Assembly: GCF_037892605.1 (NCBI RefSeq)
Contig: NZ_JBBKTU010000001.1
Coordinates: forward strand, 2,852,001-2,916,000
DNA: 64,000 nt
Direction of reading: 5' to 3'
From: Lacibacter sp. H407
Lineage (GTDB): Bacteria > Bacteroidota > Bacteroidia > Chitinophagales > Chitinophagaceae
The position numbers and the translations under genes are program-made. Below the pieces are notes generated by a model. It made no database searches, was not told the origin of the DNA, and saw only the letters and a list, made by a program, of their open reading frames with translations. Shown one piece after another: positions 26,494 through 34,697 of the stretch (positions are counted from its first letter, which is position 1; each line of letters starts with the position of its first letter).

Positions 26494-27906
26494 ATGGGAG
26501 TTTCAATTTTAAGTATCATTTATATTGTTGGTGCCATCACCTTTATCATTGGATTGAAAATGATGTCGCATCCTGATTCGGCACGCAAAGGAAACATGAT
26601 TGCAGGTGCAGGAATGCTTGCAGCTATTCTCGGTACCATTTTTTTATACAAAAATGAAGACGGTACAGGCTTACAAAATCATCTTTGGATATTTGGTGCA
26701 ATTGTGATCGGCACATTGTATGGTGTGATCGCTGCAAGAAAAGTAAAGATGACAGGTATGCCTGAAATGGTGAGCTTGTTTAATGGATTGGGTGGCGCAA
26801 GTGCTACATTGATCTCGGTAGTTGAATTCAATCATTTAGCGGAACTGAATTTTCCGGCTGAATTATCAACACCCGGTACAATGGCTATTCTTTTCTCCGG
26901 AATTATTCTCGGCAATATTACATTCTCCGGTAGTTTAATTGCATGGGCTAAACTTAGTGGTAAGCTAAAAGACTTTGCATTCCAGGGACAACATATTGTA
27001 AACATCCTGTTACTGCTTGCAAGTATTGTCTTGTCAGTTTATATCAGTTCCGATCTGCAATCAGAAAATACAACCGTGTTATTTGCTGCTGTATTTCTTT
27101 TATCACTTGTTTACGGTGTATTATTCGTGATGCCTATTGGCGGTGCAGATATGCCCGTGGTGATCTCATTACTGAATTCATTGAGTGGATTAAGTGCAGC
27201 TTGTGGCGGTTTCCTGTTCGATAATAAAGTTGTTTTTACGGGTGGTATCCTCGTTGGTGCTGCCGGTACAATTCTTACTGTGTTGATGTGTAAGGCTATG
27301 AACCGCTCATTGACCAATGTATTGATCGGCTCGTTTGGTGGAAGCAAAGCAGCAGCGGGAAATAAAGAACAGGGAGCATATAAAGAGATCAGTTTAAACG
27401 ATTCAGCAGTTGTAATGAGTTACGCAAGTAAAGTAATGATCGTGCCGGGTTATGGGTTAGCTGTGGCGCAGGCGCAACATACTTGTCATGAGTTACAAAA
27501 AATGTTGGAGGCAAAAGGAGTGGATGTAAAATATGCGATTCATCCTGTTGCCGGACGTATGCCAGGACACATGAATGTATTGCTTGCAGAAGCGGATGTG
27601 AGTTATGAAAAACTATTGGAAATGGAACAGAGCAACGAGGAATTTCCATCAGTTGACCTGGTATTGATACTTGGTGCCAACGATGTGGTGAACCCGGCTG
27701 CAAAATCTGATCCTTCTTCACCCATATATGGAATGCCCATTCTTGATGTTGGACTTGCAAAGAATGTGGTAGTAGTAAAACGCAGCATGAAACCCGGTTA
27801 TGCAGGTATTGAGAACGAGTTGTTCTTTCATCCCAAAACCTCGATGTTGTTTGGTGATGCGAAAAAAGTATTGCAGGATCTGATCGCTGAGATCAAGAGC
27901 ATATAG
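26494..27906 (+). CDS. pntB: NAD(P) transhydrogenase subunit beta
   Basis: A 470-residue subunit with about eight to nine membrane spans in the first 280 residues, completing the proton channel, and a C-terminal NADP(H)-binding domain III. The latter shows VMIVPGYGLAVAQAQHTCHE, the loop YAIHPVAGRMPGHMNVLLAE, LGANDVVNPAAKSDPSSPIY and GYAGIENELFF, all hallmarks of domain III. The stop codon is followed only 16 bases later by the ATG of the rRNA methyltransferase gene, whose promoter-like element straddles that gap. Confidence 0.96.
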   Translation: MGVSILSIIYIVGAITFIIGLKMMSHPDSARKGNMIAGAGMLAAILGTIFLYKNEDGTGLQNHLWIFGAIVIGTLYGVIAARKVKMTGMPEMVSLFNGLGGASATLISVVEFNHLAELNFPAELSTPGTMAILFSGIILGNITFSGSLIAWAKLSGKLKDFAFQGQHIVNILLLLASIVLSVYISSDLQSENTTVLFAAVFLLSLVYGVLFVMPIGGADMPVVISLLNSLSGLSAACGGFLFDNKVVFTGGILVGAAGTILTVLMCKAMNRSLTNVLIGSFGGSKAAAGNKEQGAYKEISLNDSAVVMSYASKVMIVPGYGLAVAQAQHTCHELQKMLEAKGVDVKYAIHPVAGRMPGHMNVLLAEADVSYEKLLEMEQSNEEFPSVDLVLILGANDVVNPAAKSDPSSPIYGMPILDVGLAKNVVVVKRSMKPGYAGIENELFFHPKTSMLFGDAKKVLQDLIAEIKSI

Positions 27907-27922
27907 TTTGTACTTTCGCAAC

Positions 27923-29323
27923 ATGCAACTTCCTGCTTTACTTTTACAATCGATCGAACACACAAAAGGGTTTGACAAAACTGCTTTTGAAGAAGTGCAT
28001 ACAAGTGGGGAGCAGGTGGTGTCTGTGAGACTGAATCCGTTGAAGTTGTCGATGGGCAATGAAAAGTCAGCAGACTTCAATCATCAGGAACTTATTCACT
28101 ATTCAGCATTCTCAATTCACTCTCAGGTTCCCTGGTCCTCATCCGGCTACTATCTCAGCCAACGTCCTTCGTTTACACTTGATCCGTTATTACATGCCGG
28201 TGCATATTATGTGCAGGAAGCAAGCAGCATGTTTTTAGAACAGGCGTTGAAACAAAGTGTTGATCTTACTCAACCGCTGCTGGTATTGGATCTGTGTGCT
28301 GCGCCCGGCGGCAAATCCACCTTGCTGCAATCTATCATCAGCAACGAAAGTTTATTGGTGAGTAATGAAGTGATTCAAACAAGAGTAAATATTCTCAAAG
28401 AAAATATTATCAAGTGGGGTGCGGGAAATGTAATGGTCACGAATAATGACCCGGGCAGTTTTTCAAAACTGCATGGTTTGTTTGATGTGTTGGTGATCGA
28501 TGCACCTTGCAGCGGTAGTGGTTTGTTTCGTCGTGATGCAGAAGCCATCAAAGAATGGAGTGAAGATAATGTACAGCTTTGCAGTCAGCGCCAGCAACGC
28601 ATCTTAGCAGATGCATGGAATTGTTTGAAAGAAGATGGCGTACTTATTTATTCCACTTGTTCCTATTCATCAGAAGAAGATGAAGAAATACTGGATTGGA
28701 TAGAAACAAACTGCAAAGTGGAAAGTATAAAATTGGAAGTGGAAGAAGAGTGGAGTATTGATGAAGTAGAATCAACAGCAGGTGCTTATGGTTATCGTTT
28801 CTGGCCATACAAAGTAAAAGGCGAGGGGTTCTTTATTGCCGCCTTTCGGAAAAAAGAATCGCCGGATGCATTACGTTTGAAAATAAAAAACACACAACTT
28901 GCTTCAAAGCAGGAAGCAGTGATTGCAGTAAATTGGTTGAAGAAGAAGGAAGGTTTAACCTTCATCAAACAAGGGCAAAATATTGCAGCCATTCCATCAC
29001 AATGGAACGAAACTATCCAATACCTCATGCAGGAATTGAAAGTGCGTTATGCAGGGGTAGAGTTAGGAACCATTGCAAAGAATGATCTGCTTCCTGAACA
29101 TGCATTGGCTGTATCAACTATTCTTAAAGATGATGTTGTAAAAGTGGAGCTTACACTTGAACAATCATTAGACTACCTGCGTAAAAATGAGATCAACATC
29201 GATAGCCCGCATAAAGGTTGGGCATTGGCAGTGTACAACAACTTTCCACTTGGCTGGATGAAATTACTCGGAAACCGTATCAATAATTATTATCCGAAGG
29301 AGTGGCGCATTTTGATGAGATGA
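27923..29323 (+). CDS. RsmB/RsmF/NOP2-family RNA m5C methyltransferase
   Basis: A 466-residue enzyme predicted to methylate a cytosine in 16S rRNA. The SAM motif is VLDLCAAPGGKSTLLQS; the two cysteines of the mechanism are Cys196 (DAPCSGSG) and Cys246 (YSTCSYS), the latter the usual nucleophile. A C-terminal PUA-like region follows (SPHKGWALAVYNNFPLGWMK). Residues 49-68 interrupt a normally short linker before VPWSSSGYYL and are encoded by repeat-like DNA. I chose the ATG at 27923; a TACTTTCG element ends four bases earlier, so the mRNA may be leaderless. It is closest to the RsmF type by layout. Confidence 0.93.
   Translation: MQLPALLLQSIEHTKGFDKTAFEEVHTSGEQVVSVRLNPLKLSMGNEKSADFNHQELIHYSAFSIHSQVPWSSSGYYLSQRPSFTLDPLLHAGAYYVQEASSMFLEQALKQSVDLTQPLLVLDLCAAPGGKSTLLQSIISNESLLVSNEVIQTRVNILKENIIKWGAGNVMVTNNDPGSFSKLHGLFDVLVIDAPCSGSGLFRRDAEAIKEWSEDNVQLCSQRQQRILADAWNCLKEDGVLIYSTCSYSSEEDEEILDWIETNCKVESIKLEVEEEWSIDEVESTAGAYGYRFWPYKVKGEGFFIAAFRKKESPDALRLKIKNTQLASKQEAVIAVNWLKKKEGLTFIKQGQNIAAIPSQWNETIQYLMQELKVRYAGVELGTIAKNDLLPEHALAVSTILKDDVVKVELTLEQSLDYLRKNEINIDSPHKGWALAVYNNFPLGWMKLLGNRINNYYPKEWRILMR
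28067..28126 (+). repeat. Repeat-like in-frame insert in the methyltransferase gene
   Basis: The bases TTATTCACTATTCAGCATT and TCTCAATTCACTCTC are of the same word-like type as the intergenic blocks of this window. The segment adds about 20 codons without breaking the frame, between the N-terminal domain and the conserved VPWSSSGYYL motif. Confidence 0.5.
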
Positions 29324-29389
29324 TGATAGACCACAGACCATCACATGTTCATAGTTCATGAACCAACTCATTACTCATCACTCATCATT
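29322..29389. repeat. Word-like short-repeat block between convergent genes
   Basis: The gap contains GATAGACCACAGACCATCAC, TTCATAGTTCATGAACC and ACTCATTACTCATCACTCAT. The last word is the reverse complement of the ATGAGTGATGAGTAATGA words at 18948 and 24042. Confidence 0.7.
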
Positions 29390-31028
29390 TGAATTTCGTA
29401 TTGAACAACAGTTTAAACCCTGTCCAGATAAGAATAGCTGCTGTACTGTAAAATAATACTTTAATACCGCCGCTCTCCGGTTGATAGATCATGAGCAATG
29501 TTGCGCAGATCATCAGCAAACCAAGAATAAACACATAGGCAAGACGATTGAAGTTCTGCCGCAGTGCTTTGTTGGTAAAACTATCCTCTCTGAAGTTGAT
29601 CTCATGTTTCAATACGCCGGTGCGAAGATTATTAACGATCTCTTTAATGTCGGTTGGCAGGCGATCAACAATGTAGAGATAATCCTCTGCTGAATTCATC
29701 ACTTTGTTTACAATGGCATCGAAGCTGAATTTCTCTTTGATCTTTTCTTTTGCAAATGGTTCGATCATATTGATGAGCGAAATATCAGCTTCCAGTGCTT
29801 CTGCAAATTTCTGAATAGTACCCAGTGTTTTTAATAACATGTAAAGATTGGTGGGTACTTTTAATCCGTGGCGTAAGATCACTTTGAACGTATCGGCCAT
29901 CAAATTAGAGATATCAACTTTTTCATACGGAATATAACTGTACTTATGGATCAGTTCACCTATTTCAAATTCAAGGTCAAGATGTTCTTTATAAAAATTG
30001 ATATTCAGTAATGCCAGCAATGCTTTTGTAATGCGGTGTGTATCCTGCCTTGCAAAGCCCAGCATAAAGTTGATGAGTGCCTGTATCTGCGCCGGTTTTA
30101 AACTGGCCGTCATTCCATGATCGAGCAACACCACCTGGTTGTTATCCCGGATCAATAAATTTCCTGCATGCGGATCGGCATGGAAAAAACCATGCTTCAT
30201 GATCATTTTTAAAATGATCTGTGTACCGTTCAATGCAATTTGTTTTGTATCGAATCCTTTTGCGATCAATTCCTCTTTGGCATCGGGTTCAACACCTGTT
30301 ACAAATTCCATCACCAGAATTTTTTGCGTACTGAACTCACTAAACACTTTTGGTATGTAACAGTAGTCATCGTATTTAAACATTTCCGAAAACCGCATCA
30401 TGTTGGAAGCTTCATTGGAAAAATCCAATTCCTTCTTCATGATGTTCCCGAAATCTTCTACAAACTCGATCACGTTAAAACTGGCTAATTCAGGATATGA
30501 CTTCACCACCTGCTCAGCCAGTACTTTCATTAATACAAGATCGACCGTAATTTTTTGTTTGATATGCGGCCGCTGCACTTTTACCGCCACTGTTTCACCG
30601 CTTCGTAATTTGCCTCTGTACACTTGTGCAATGGAAGCAGAGGCAATAGGGGTATGATCAAGTTGTTCAAATACTTCGTGAATGGGATCGCCTAACTCTT
30701 CTTCCATGATACGCCATGCCTGTGCATTATCAAATGGCTTGGCCGATGTTTGCAGTTTTTTTAATTCATTCCTTAATTGTTCGCTTACAAGATCAGGCCG
30801 GTCGGCAACGATCTGTCCAAACTTCACAAACGTAGGTCCGAGGTCTTCGATCATTAAACGCAAACGTTCTGCACGTGTGGTAAGATTTTTTCCTTTCGGA
30901 TCAACTATTCTTCTCAAAAAGCGATTGTTATTGATGCCATTCCGCAAACCATGTTTGCAAATGATCAACACAATGCTGATGAGACGTATAATACTTCTGA
31001 ATAATCGATTGACCCGGAATATCCACAT
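29385..31028 (-). CDS. ABC1/AarF/UbiB-family atypical kinase
   Basis: A 547-residue membrane-associated protein of the UbiB family, linked in other bacteria to ubiquinone or menaquinone biosynthesis. The atypical kinase core shows the Ala-rich nucleotide loop PIASASIAQVYRGKL, the Lys of VAVKVQRPHI, HGFFHADPHAGNLLI (catalytic loop) and VVLLDHGMTASL in place of the DFG metal-binding motif. Two membrane spans end the protein (RLAYVFILGLLMICATLLMI, VLFYSTAAILIWTGFKLLF). The upstream YtxH gene on the same strand is separated by a terminator. The exact role in Bacteroidota is unproven. Confidence 0.93.
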   Translation of the reverse strand: MWIFRVNRLFRSIIRLISIVLIICKHGLRNGINNNRFLRRIVDPKGKNLTTRAERLRLMIEDLGPTFVKFGQIVADRPDLVSEQLRNELKKLQTSAKPFDNAQAWRIMEEELGDPIHEVFEQLDHTPIASASIAQVYRGKLRSGETVAVKVQRPHIKQKITVDLVLMKVLAEQVVKSYPELASFNVIEFVEDFGNIMKKELDFSNEASNMMRFSEMFKYDDYCYIPKVFSEFSTQKILVMEFVTGVEPDAKEELIAKGFDTKQIALNGTQIILKMIMKHGFFHADPHAGNLLIRDNNQVVLLDHGMTASLKPAQIQALINFMLGFARQDTHRITKALLALLNINFYKEHLDLEFEIGELIHKYSYIPYEKVDISNLMADTFKVILRHGLKVPTNLYMLLKTLGTIQKFAEALEADISLINMIEPFAKEKIKEKFSFDAIVNKVMNSAEDYLYIVDRLPTDIKEIVNNLRTGVLKHEINFREDSFTNKALRQNFNRLAYVFILGLLMICATLLMIYQPESGGIKVLFYSTAAILIWTGFKLLFNTKFK

Positions 31029-31089
31029 ACATATTACTTTTTACAGGTGAAGAATGGGTAGAGATACACATAATACTTGGGTAAAATAC

Positions 31090-31117
31090 AAAAGGAGCCG
31101 GTAACCGACTCCCTTTA
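31090..31117 (-). terminator. Intrinsic terminator of the YtxH gene
   Basis: Read on the minus strand, GGAGTCGG-TTA-CCGGCTCC is followed by TTTTGTATTTTA. One pair is mismatched. It lies directly after the YtxH stop, ahead of the UbiB-family gene. Confidence 0.75.
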
Positions 31118-31135
31118 TTTGCATCCGGTACCAAC

Positions 31136-31423
31136 TTAAGAAACCAGTTGCTCCTTTATATGATTACCGGTTAGCTTTGTTGCCTGCAGAATTTCAAGCA
31201 CACGTTTACGTGTATCCTCTTTCAAACCGGCAATTTCATGCTTAAATACTTCTTTCAGTTCTTCTATTTCGGAACTGCTGCCTCTCACTTTGTAAAGACG
31301 TTCTTTCAGATCATTGAATTTTTCATTGATCGTGTTGCGAATAGAGCTTCCACTTTCAGGTGCCATCAGCATACCAACAGCTGCACCTGCCGCTACGCAG
31401 GCAAAAATTAACTTCATACTCAT
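31136..31423 (-). CDS. YtxH-domain small membrane protein
   Basis: A 95-residue protein with an N-terminal hydrophobic helix (IFACVAAGAAVGMLMAPESG), the typical YtxH signature with the short loop APESG, and a helical, charged C-terminus (SSEIEELKEVFKHEIAGL). YtxH-type proteins are membrane-anchored and are often induced by stress in other bacteria; their biochemical role is unknown. The start may be the first ATG at 31423 or the next Met two codons later. A terminator follows. Confidence 0.88.
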   Translation of the reverse strand: MSMKLIFACVAAGAAVGMLMAPESGSSIRNTINEKFNDLKERLYKVRGSSSEIEELKEVFKHEIAGLKEDTRKRVLEILQATKLTGNHIKEQLVS

Positions 31424-31483
31424 AATGCTGTGTTTTTAAATGGTGAATAATGAAGTGTAATTTCCAATAACCTTGCCAAAAAC

Positions 31484-31518
31484 CAGCTATGAGCTATCAG
31501 CGGTGAGCTTTTCGCTTT
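31484..31518. repeat. Word-like short-repeat block
   Basis: AGCTATGAGCTATCAGC followed by GGTGAGC. The words recur at 34626-34661 and in part at 18948. It lies in the gap between the RNase H and YtxH genes. Confidence 0.6.
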
Positions 31519-31585
31519 GCATTACGTAAGTGAAATGGCGTGATAGTATAACTCATTCTGCACCTTCGTACCTCTGCGGTAAAAA

Positions 31586-32221
31586 TTATTTGCGACCGAA
31601 ATCAGCAGGATTTTCGCCCCATGCTTCGGTTTCCCATTTCAGAATTTTATTCTTGTATGAATGTTCGTTGAGCCATGCTTCGGCACGATGGATCAATTCA
31701 AAAATGTGTTTCGTTTTTGCTGATTCTTCCAGGTTGGTTTTACATTTTTTTGCTTTCACCCAGCCAATTGCATTTCTGCTATCGCTGTAAATGGGTATGG
31801 TAAACAGGTTGTGTTTTTTACAATAAGCAAGCGCATGTACAATGGCTAAAAATTCACCAATATTATTTGTGCCGTTTGCCAAGGGCCCCATGTGAAAGAT
31901 GCGTGTATTGGTTTTGTAGAGAATACCCTGGTACTCCATATCTTTTTGCACGCTGTTCCATGCAGCATCCACAATAATACTTTCCTGTATAGGCGTGCCC
32001 AGCGATGTAAGGTCTTTTGTACCTGCCGGTTTATCTTTTTTGTAGATGTGTTTGGCAAAATGATCTTTGTATGCCAGTTCAGCCTCCATCATCGTAGGGA
32101 ACGATTTGTATGCAGCACCGGTAAAGCCTTCCACCTGTTGTTTGCAATCGTTCCAATTGGTATAAATTCCGGGCTCTTTCCCTTTCCAAACCACATAATA
32201 TTTTGGTTTCGTATTGCTCAT
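31586..32221 (-). CDS. rnhA: Ribonuclease HI with viroplasmin-like N-terminal domain
   Basis: A 211-residue enzyme that cuts RNA in RNA-DNA hybrids. Residues 5-50 are the caulimovirus-viroplasmin-like domain (KYYVVWKGKEPGIYTNWNDC), which in eukaryotic-type RNase H1 binds hybrids. The catalytic RNase H fold follows, with the four acidic residues Asp85 (IIVDAAWNS), Glu123 (NNIGEFLAI), Asp147 (IYSDSRNAI) and Asp208 (NPADFGRK). The fused form is common in Bacteroidota. It stands alone on the minus strand, divergent from the LysM protein gene. Confidence 0.95.
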   Translation of the reverse strand: MSNTKPKYYVVWKGKEPGIYTNWNDCKQQVEGFTGAAYKSFPTMMEAELAYKDHFAKHIYKKDKPAGTKDLTSLGTPIQESIIVDAAWNSVQKDMEYQGILYKTNTRIFHMGPLANGTNNIGEFLAIVHALAYCKKHNLFTIPIYSDSRNAIGWVKAKKCKTNLEESAKTKHIFELIHRAEAWLNEHSYKNKILKWETEAWGENPADFGRK

Positions 32222-32386
32222 GTGGGTGCAATGTTAGCAAAAGAAACGATAAGCTCACACGAAACGAAGCTTGTTGGCGTTTAACCGTTCGGAGAATTTT
32301 TGTAAAATGCAAAAATTGGGTTAAGCTTTTGTTTGGCATTATTCTTTCCGATAATTGTGCATCTTTGCAGCGTAAATAATATTCCC

Positions 32387-33373
32387 ATGAAGAGAGCCTT
32401 TTTATTTCTGAGTATCTGTTTGATTGCTGTTTCGGCGATGGCGCAAAACACCCCGTTGATCGTACAGCTGGACAATCAAAACAATCCCTATCTCACACAC
32501 GGTATTGGCCCCAAAGAAAATTTTTACAGTATCGGGCGCATTTATAATATCAGTCCACGTGTGTTTGCACCTTATAATGGATTGGAATTAACATCGCCGC
32601 TAAGTATTGGCCAGCAAATACGTATTCCACTCAATGAAGCGAATTTCTGGCAAACCGGCACCCGTAAAGAAAATGAAACGGTGGTGCCATTGTACCATAC
32701 CGTTAAACAGGGCGAAACAATGAGTCGGTTGAGTCAATTGTATGGTACGGATAATGCATCCATCAAATCATGGAATAACCTGGGCGATGCAGTAAGTGTT
32801 GGCAGCAAAGTGATCATTGGATTTTTGAAAGTAGATAAATCATTATCACCATTGGCAGCGAAGGGAATGAATGTGCGCAGCGAACCAACCGTGGTGCAGC
32901 AACAGCCCAAACCGGAGGTAAAGAAACCAGACGAACCAAAGAAAGAAACTGTTTTGGTGAAAGATGTGCCTGTAAAAGAAGAGGCTCCAAAAGAGCAAAT
33001 AAAAAAAGAGCAACCAAAACCCGAAGTGTCGGCAGTGAGTTATGCCGGCAATGGTTTTTTCAAAGATGAGTTTAACAGACAAACAAATAATGGCAAACGG
33101 GTAGAAGGAAATAATGGCGCCGGCAGCATCTTTAAAAGCACAAGCGGCTGGAGCGATGGAAAATATTATGTGTTGATGGATCAGGTAGAAAAGGGAGCCA
33201 TTGTCATGATCCGCAACCCGGCCAATGGAAAAGCAGTGTATGCAAAAGTATTGGGTGGGGTAGAAGAAACCAGCCCCGGCAGTGGATTGATTTTTCGCCT
33301 CAGTAATTCCGCAGCCGCTCAGTTGGGTATTAGTGCTGAGAAGTTTAATGCGGAGTTGGTGTGGGGAAAGTAG
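32387..33373 (+). CDS. LysM-domain protein with C-terminal double-psi-barrel-like domain
   Basis: A 328-residue exported protein (signal ending VSAMAQ). Two LysM-type domains are seen: about residues 34-80 (IGPKENFYSIGRIYNISPR) and about 105-150 (HTVKQGETMSRLSQLYGTD), which bind peptidoglycan. A Lys/Pro/Glu-rich linker (about 165-215) leads to a C-terminal domain resembling the RlpA-type double-psi barrel (GNGFFKDEFNRQTNNGKRVE, GAIVMIRNPANGKAVYAKVL). It probably works at the cell wall. The upstream CATCTTTG is a weak promoter candidate. The ATG at 32387 starts the signal peptide; an earlier in-frame start at 32333 is unlikely. Confidence 0.88.
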   Translation: MKRAFLFLSICLIAVSAMAQNTPLIVQLDNQNNPYLTHGIGPKENFYSIGRIYNISPRVFAPYNGLELTSPLSIGQQIRIPLNEANFWQTGTRKENETVVPLYHTVKQGETMSRLSQLYGTDNASIKSWNNLGDAVSVGSKVIIGFLKVDKSLSPLAAKGMNVRSEPTVVQQQPKPEVKKPDEPKKETVLVKDVPVKEEAPKEQIKKEQPKPEVSAVSYAGNGFFKDEFNRQTNNGKRVEGNNGAGSIFKSTSGWSDGKYYVLMDQVEKGAIVMIRNPANGKAVYAKVLGGVEETSPGSGLIFRLSNSAAAQLGISAEKFNAELVWGK

Positions 33374-33445
33374 GCGAAAGTGGGAAGTGAGAAGTTGCAG
33401 GTGGGAAGGTAGAAAGCCCATAAGTTATTTTTAAAATTGCAACTG

Positions 33446-33493
33446 ATAAAAGTAAAAGAGGTGATTGTTTTCAATCACCTCTTTTACTTTTAT
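33446..33493. terminator. Perfect 22-bp hairpin, probable bidirectional terminator
   Basis: Two perfectly complementary arms of 22 bases (33446-33467 and 33472-33493) enclose a TTTT loop. The arms include AAAAGAGGTGATTG and its complement and begin and end with A/T-rich tails, so they can terminate transcription from both the LysM gene and fmt. Confidence 0.85.
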
Positions 33494-33574
33494 ACACATT
33501 CTTTTATTTAGATGAAGCTGTTGATATTGATTGACGTAATTTGAATTATTGCTGAGATATAGCATTTTAAATAA

Positions 33575-34606
33575 TCAACTCCTGTGCCCCCTCAAAAAAT
33601 CTTCCACCAGCATTTTCTTTTTACCTTCCAGTTGCAATTCCAGCACCTGTACGTAACCGTTACTGCAGGCAAACTTTAAATAGGTTTTGCCATCAGTTAG
33701 GTAATTGCCGGTCGGGACGGTTTCACCGGCCTGAACATTTTGATCAGCATGGTTCAGGTCGCCTGAAGCGCCCCGACCCGTTTCTTTCTTCGACCGGTAG
33801 ATCTTCATCATCTTTTCGTTGAAATAAGTAAACGCTCCGGGAAAAGGAGAAAGACCACGAATGAGATTATGCACCTCGTCAACTGTTTTTGAAAAATCTA
33901 TTTTGCAGGTGTCGGTGAAAATTTTTGGTGCATGTTTGAGAACGGTCGACGGTCCACTGTCAACAGACGATGGTAAAACAGCAGCACTCAACTGTGGACT
34001 ATTGACTGTGGTCTGTGGACGTTCTTTCAATGTTCCATTCACCAATCCTCCAACTGTTTTCACTAAGAGTTGTGCACCGATCTCTTTCATGCGGTCGTGT
34101 ACTTCACCTGCTGTTTCATCTTCACCAATCGCAAATGATTCCTGCAGCAGAATATCGCCGGTATCAATTTCATGTTTCAATTTGAAAGTAGTGACGCCGG
34201 TTTCTGTTTCTCCATTGATCACGGCCCAGTTGATCGGCGCCGCACCACGATACTGTGGCAACAAACTTCCATGCACATTTACGGTTCCCATCTTCGGCAT
34301 ATTCCAAACAGCTTCAGGCAACATACGGAATGCAACAACGATCTGCAGATCGGCACGTAACGCAATCAACTCTTTTAAGAACACAGGATTCTTCAGTTTC
34401 TCCGGTTGCAGTACAAACAGGTTATGTTCTGTTGCATATTTCTTCACCGCACTTTGTGTGATCTTCATCCCACGACCAGCCGGTTTATCGGGTGCTGTAA
34501 TTACACCTACCACATTATAACCTGCCTGCACCAATGCATCCAATGATGCAACTGCAAACTCAGGCGTACCCATAAAAACAATACGTGGAGATTCGTTTGT
34601 AACCAT
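33575..34606 (-). CDS. fmt: Methionyl-tRNA formyltransferase with in-frame repeat insert
   Basis: A 343-residue enzyme formylating initiator Met-tRNA; the usual length is about 310-320. The catalytic triad is visible as Asn110 and His112 (TVNVHGSLLPQYRGAAPI) and Asp148 (HEIDTGDILLQ). Residues 199-222, in the linker between the formyltransferase and C-terminal domains, are an extra Ser/Pro-rich piece encoded by repeat-type DNA (33941-34012). The C-terminal domain shows DFSKTVDEVHNLIRGLSPFP. A TACTTTTG element ends four bases before the start codon, suggesting a leaderless mRNA. Function is likely intact because the insert is in a linker. Confidence 0.96.
   Translation of the reverse strand: MVTNESPRIVFMGTPEFAVASLDALVQAGYNVVGVITAPDKPAGRGMKITQSAVKKYATEHNLFVLQPEKLKNPVFLKELIALRADLQIVVAFRMLPEAVWNMPKMGTVNVHGSLLPQYRGAAPINWAVINGETETGVTTFKLKHEIDTGDILLQESFAIGEDETAGEVHDRMKEIGAQLLVKTVGGLVNGTLKERPQTTVNSPQLSAAVLPSSVDSGPSTVLKHAPKIFTDTCKIDFSKTVDEVHNLIRGLSPFPGAFTYFNEKMMKIYRSKKETGRGASGDLNHADQNVQAGETVPTGNYLTDGKTYLKFACSNGYVQVLELQLEGKKKMLVEDFLRGHRS
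33941..34012 (-). repeat. Repeat-like in-frame insert in fmt
   Basis: On the minus strand the segment reads in words such as CCACAGTCAATAGTCCACAG and CTGTTGACAGTGGACCGTCG. The same vocabulary occurs outside genes at 19010-19042 and 29326-29342. It is a multiple of three bases and leaves the frame open. Confidence 0.6.
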
Positions 34607-34610
34607 AAGG

Positions 34611-34618
34611 CAAAAGTA
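34611..34618 (-). promoter_or_regulatory. -7 element TACTTTTG of fmt
   Basis: A full TAnnTTTG match on the minus strand whose last G lies four bases before the fmt start codon. At the usual spacing the transcript would begin at or within a base or two of the ATG. Confidence 0.5.
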
Positions 34619-34625
34619 AAGAGAA

Positions 34626-34661
34626 AGCTGCGAGCTCTGAGCGATCAGCTACGAGCAAAAG
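34626..34661. repeat. Word-like short-repeat block between fmt and parA
   Basis: AGCTGCGAGCTCTGAGC followed by GATCAGCTACGAGC. The words resemble those at 31484-31518. Confidence 0.6.
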
Positions 34662-34697
34662 GCAGCAGGTTGATGAATAGTAAATGCAAATAAGCTA

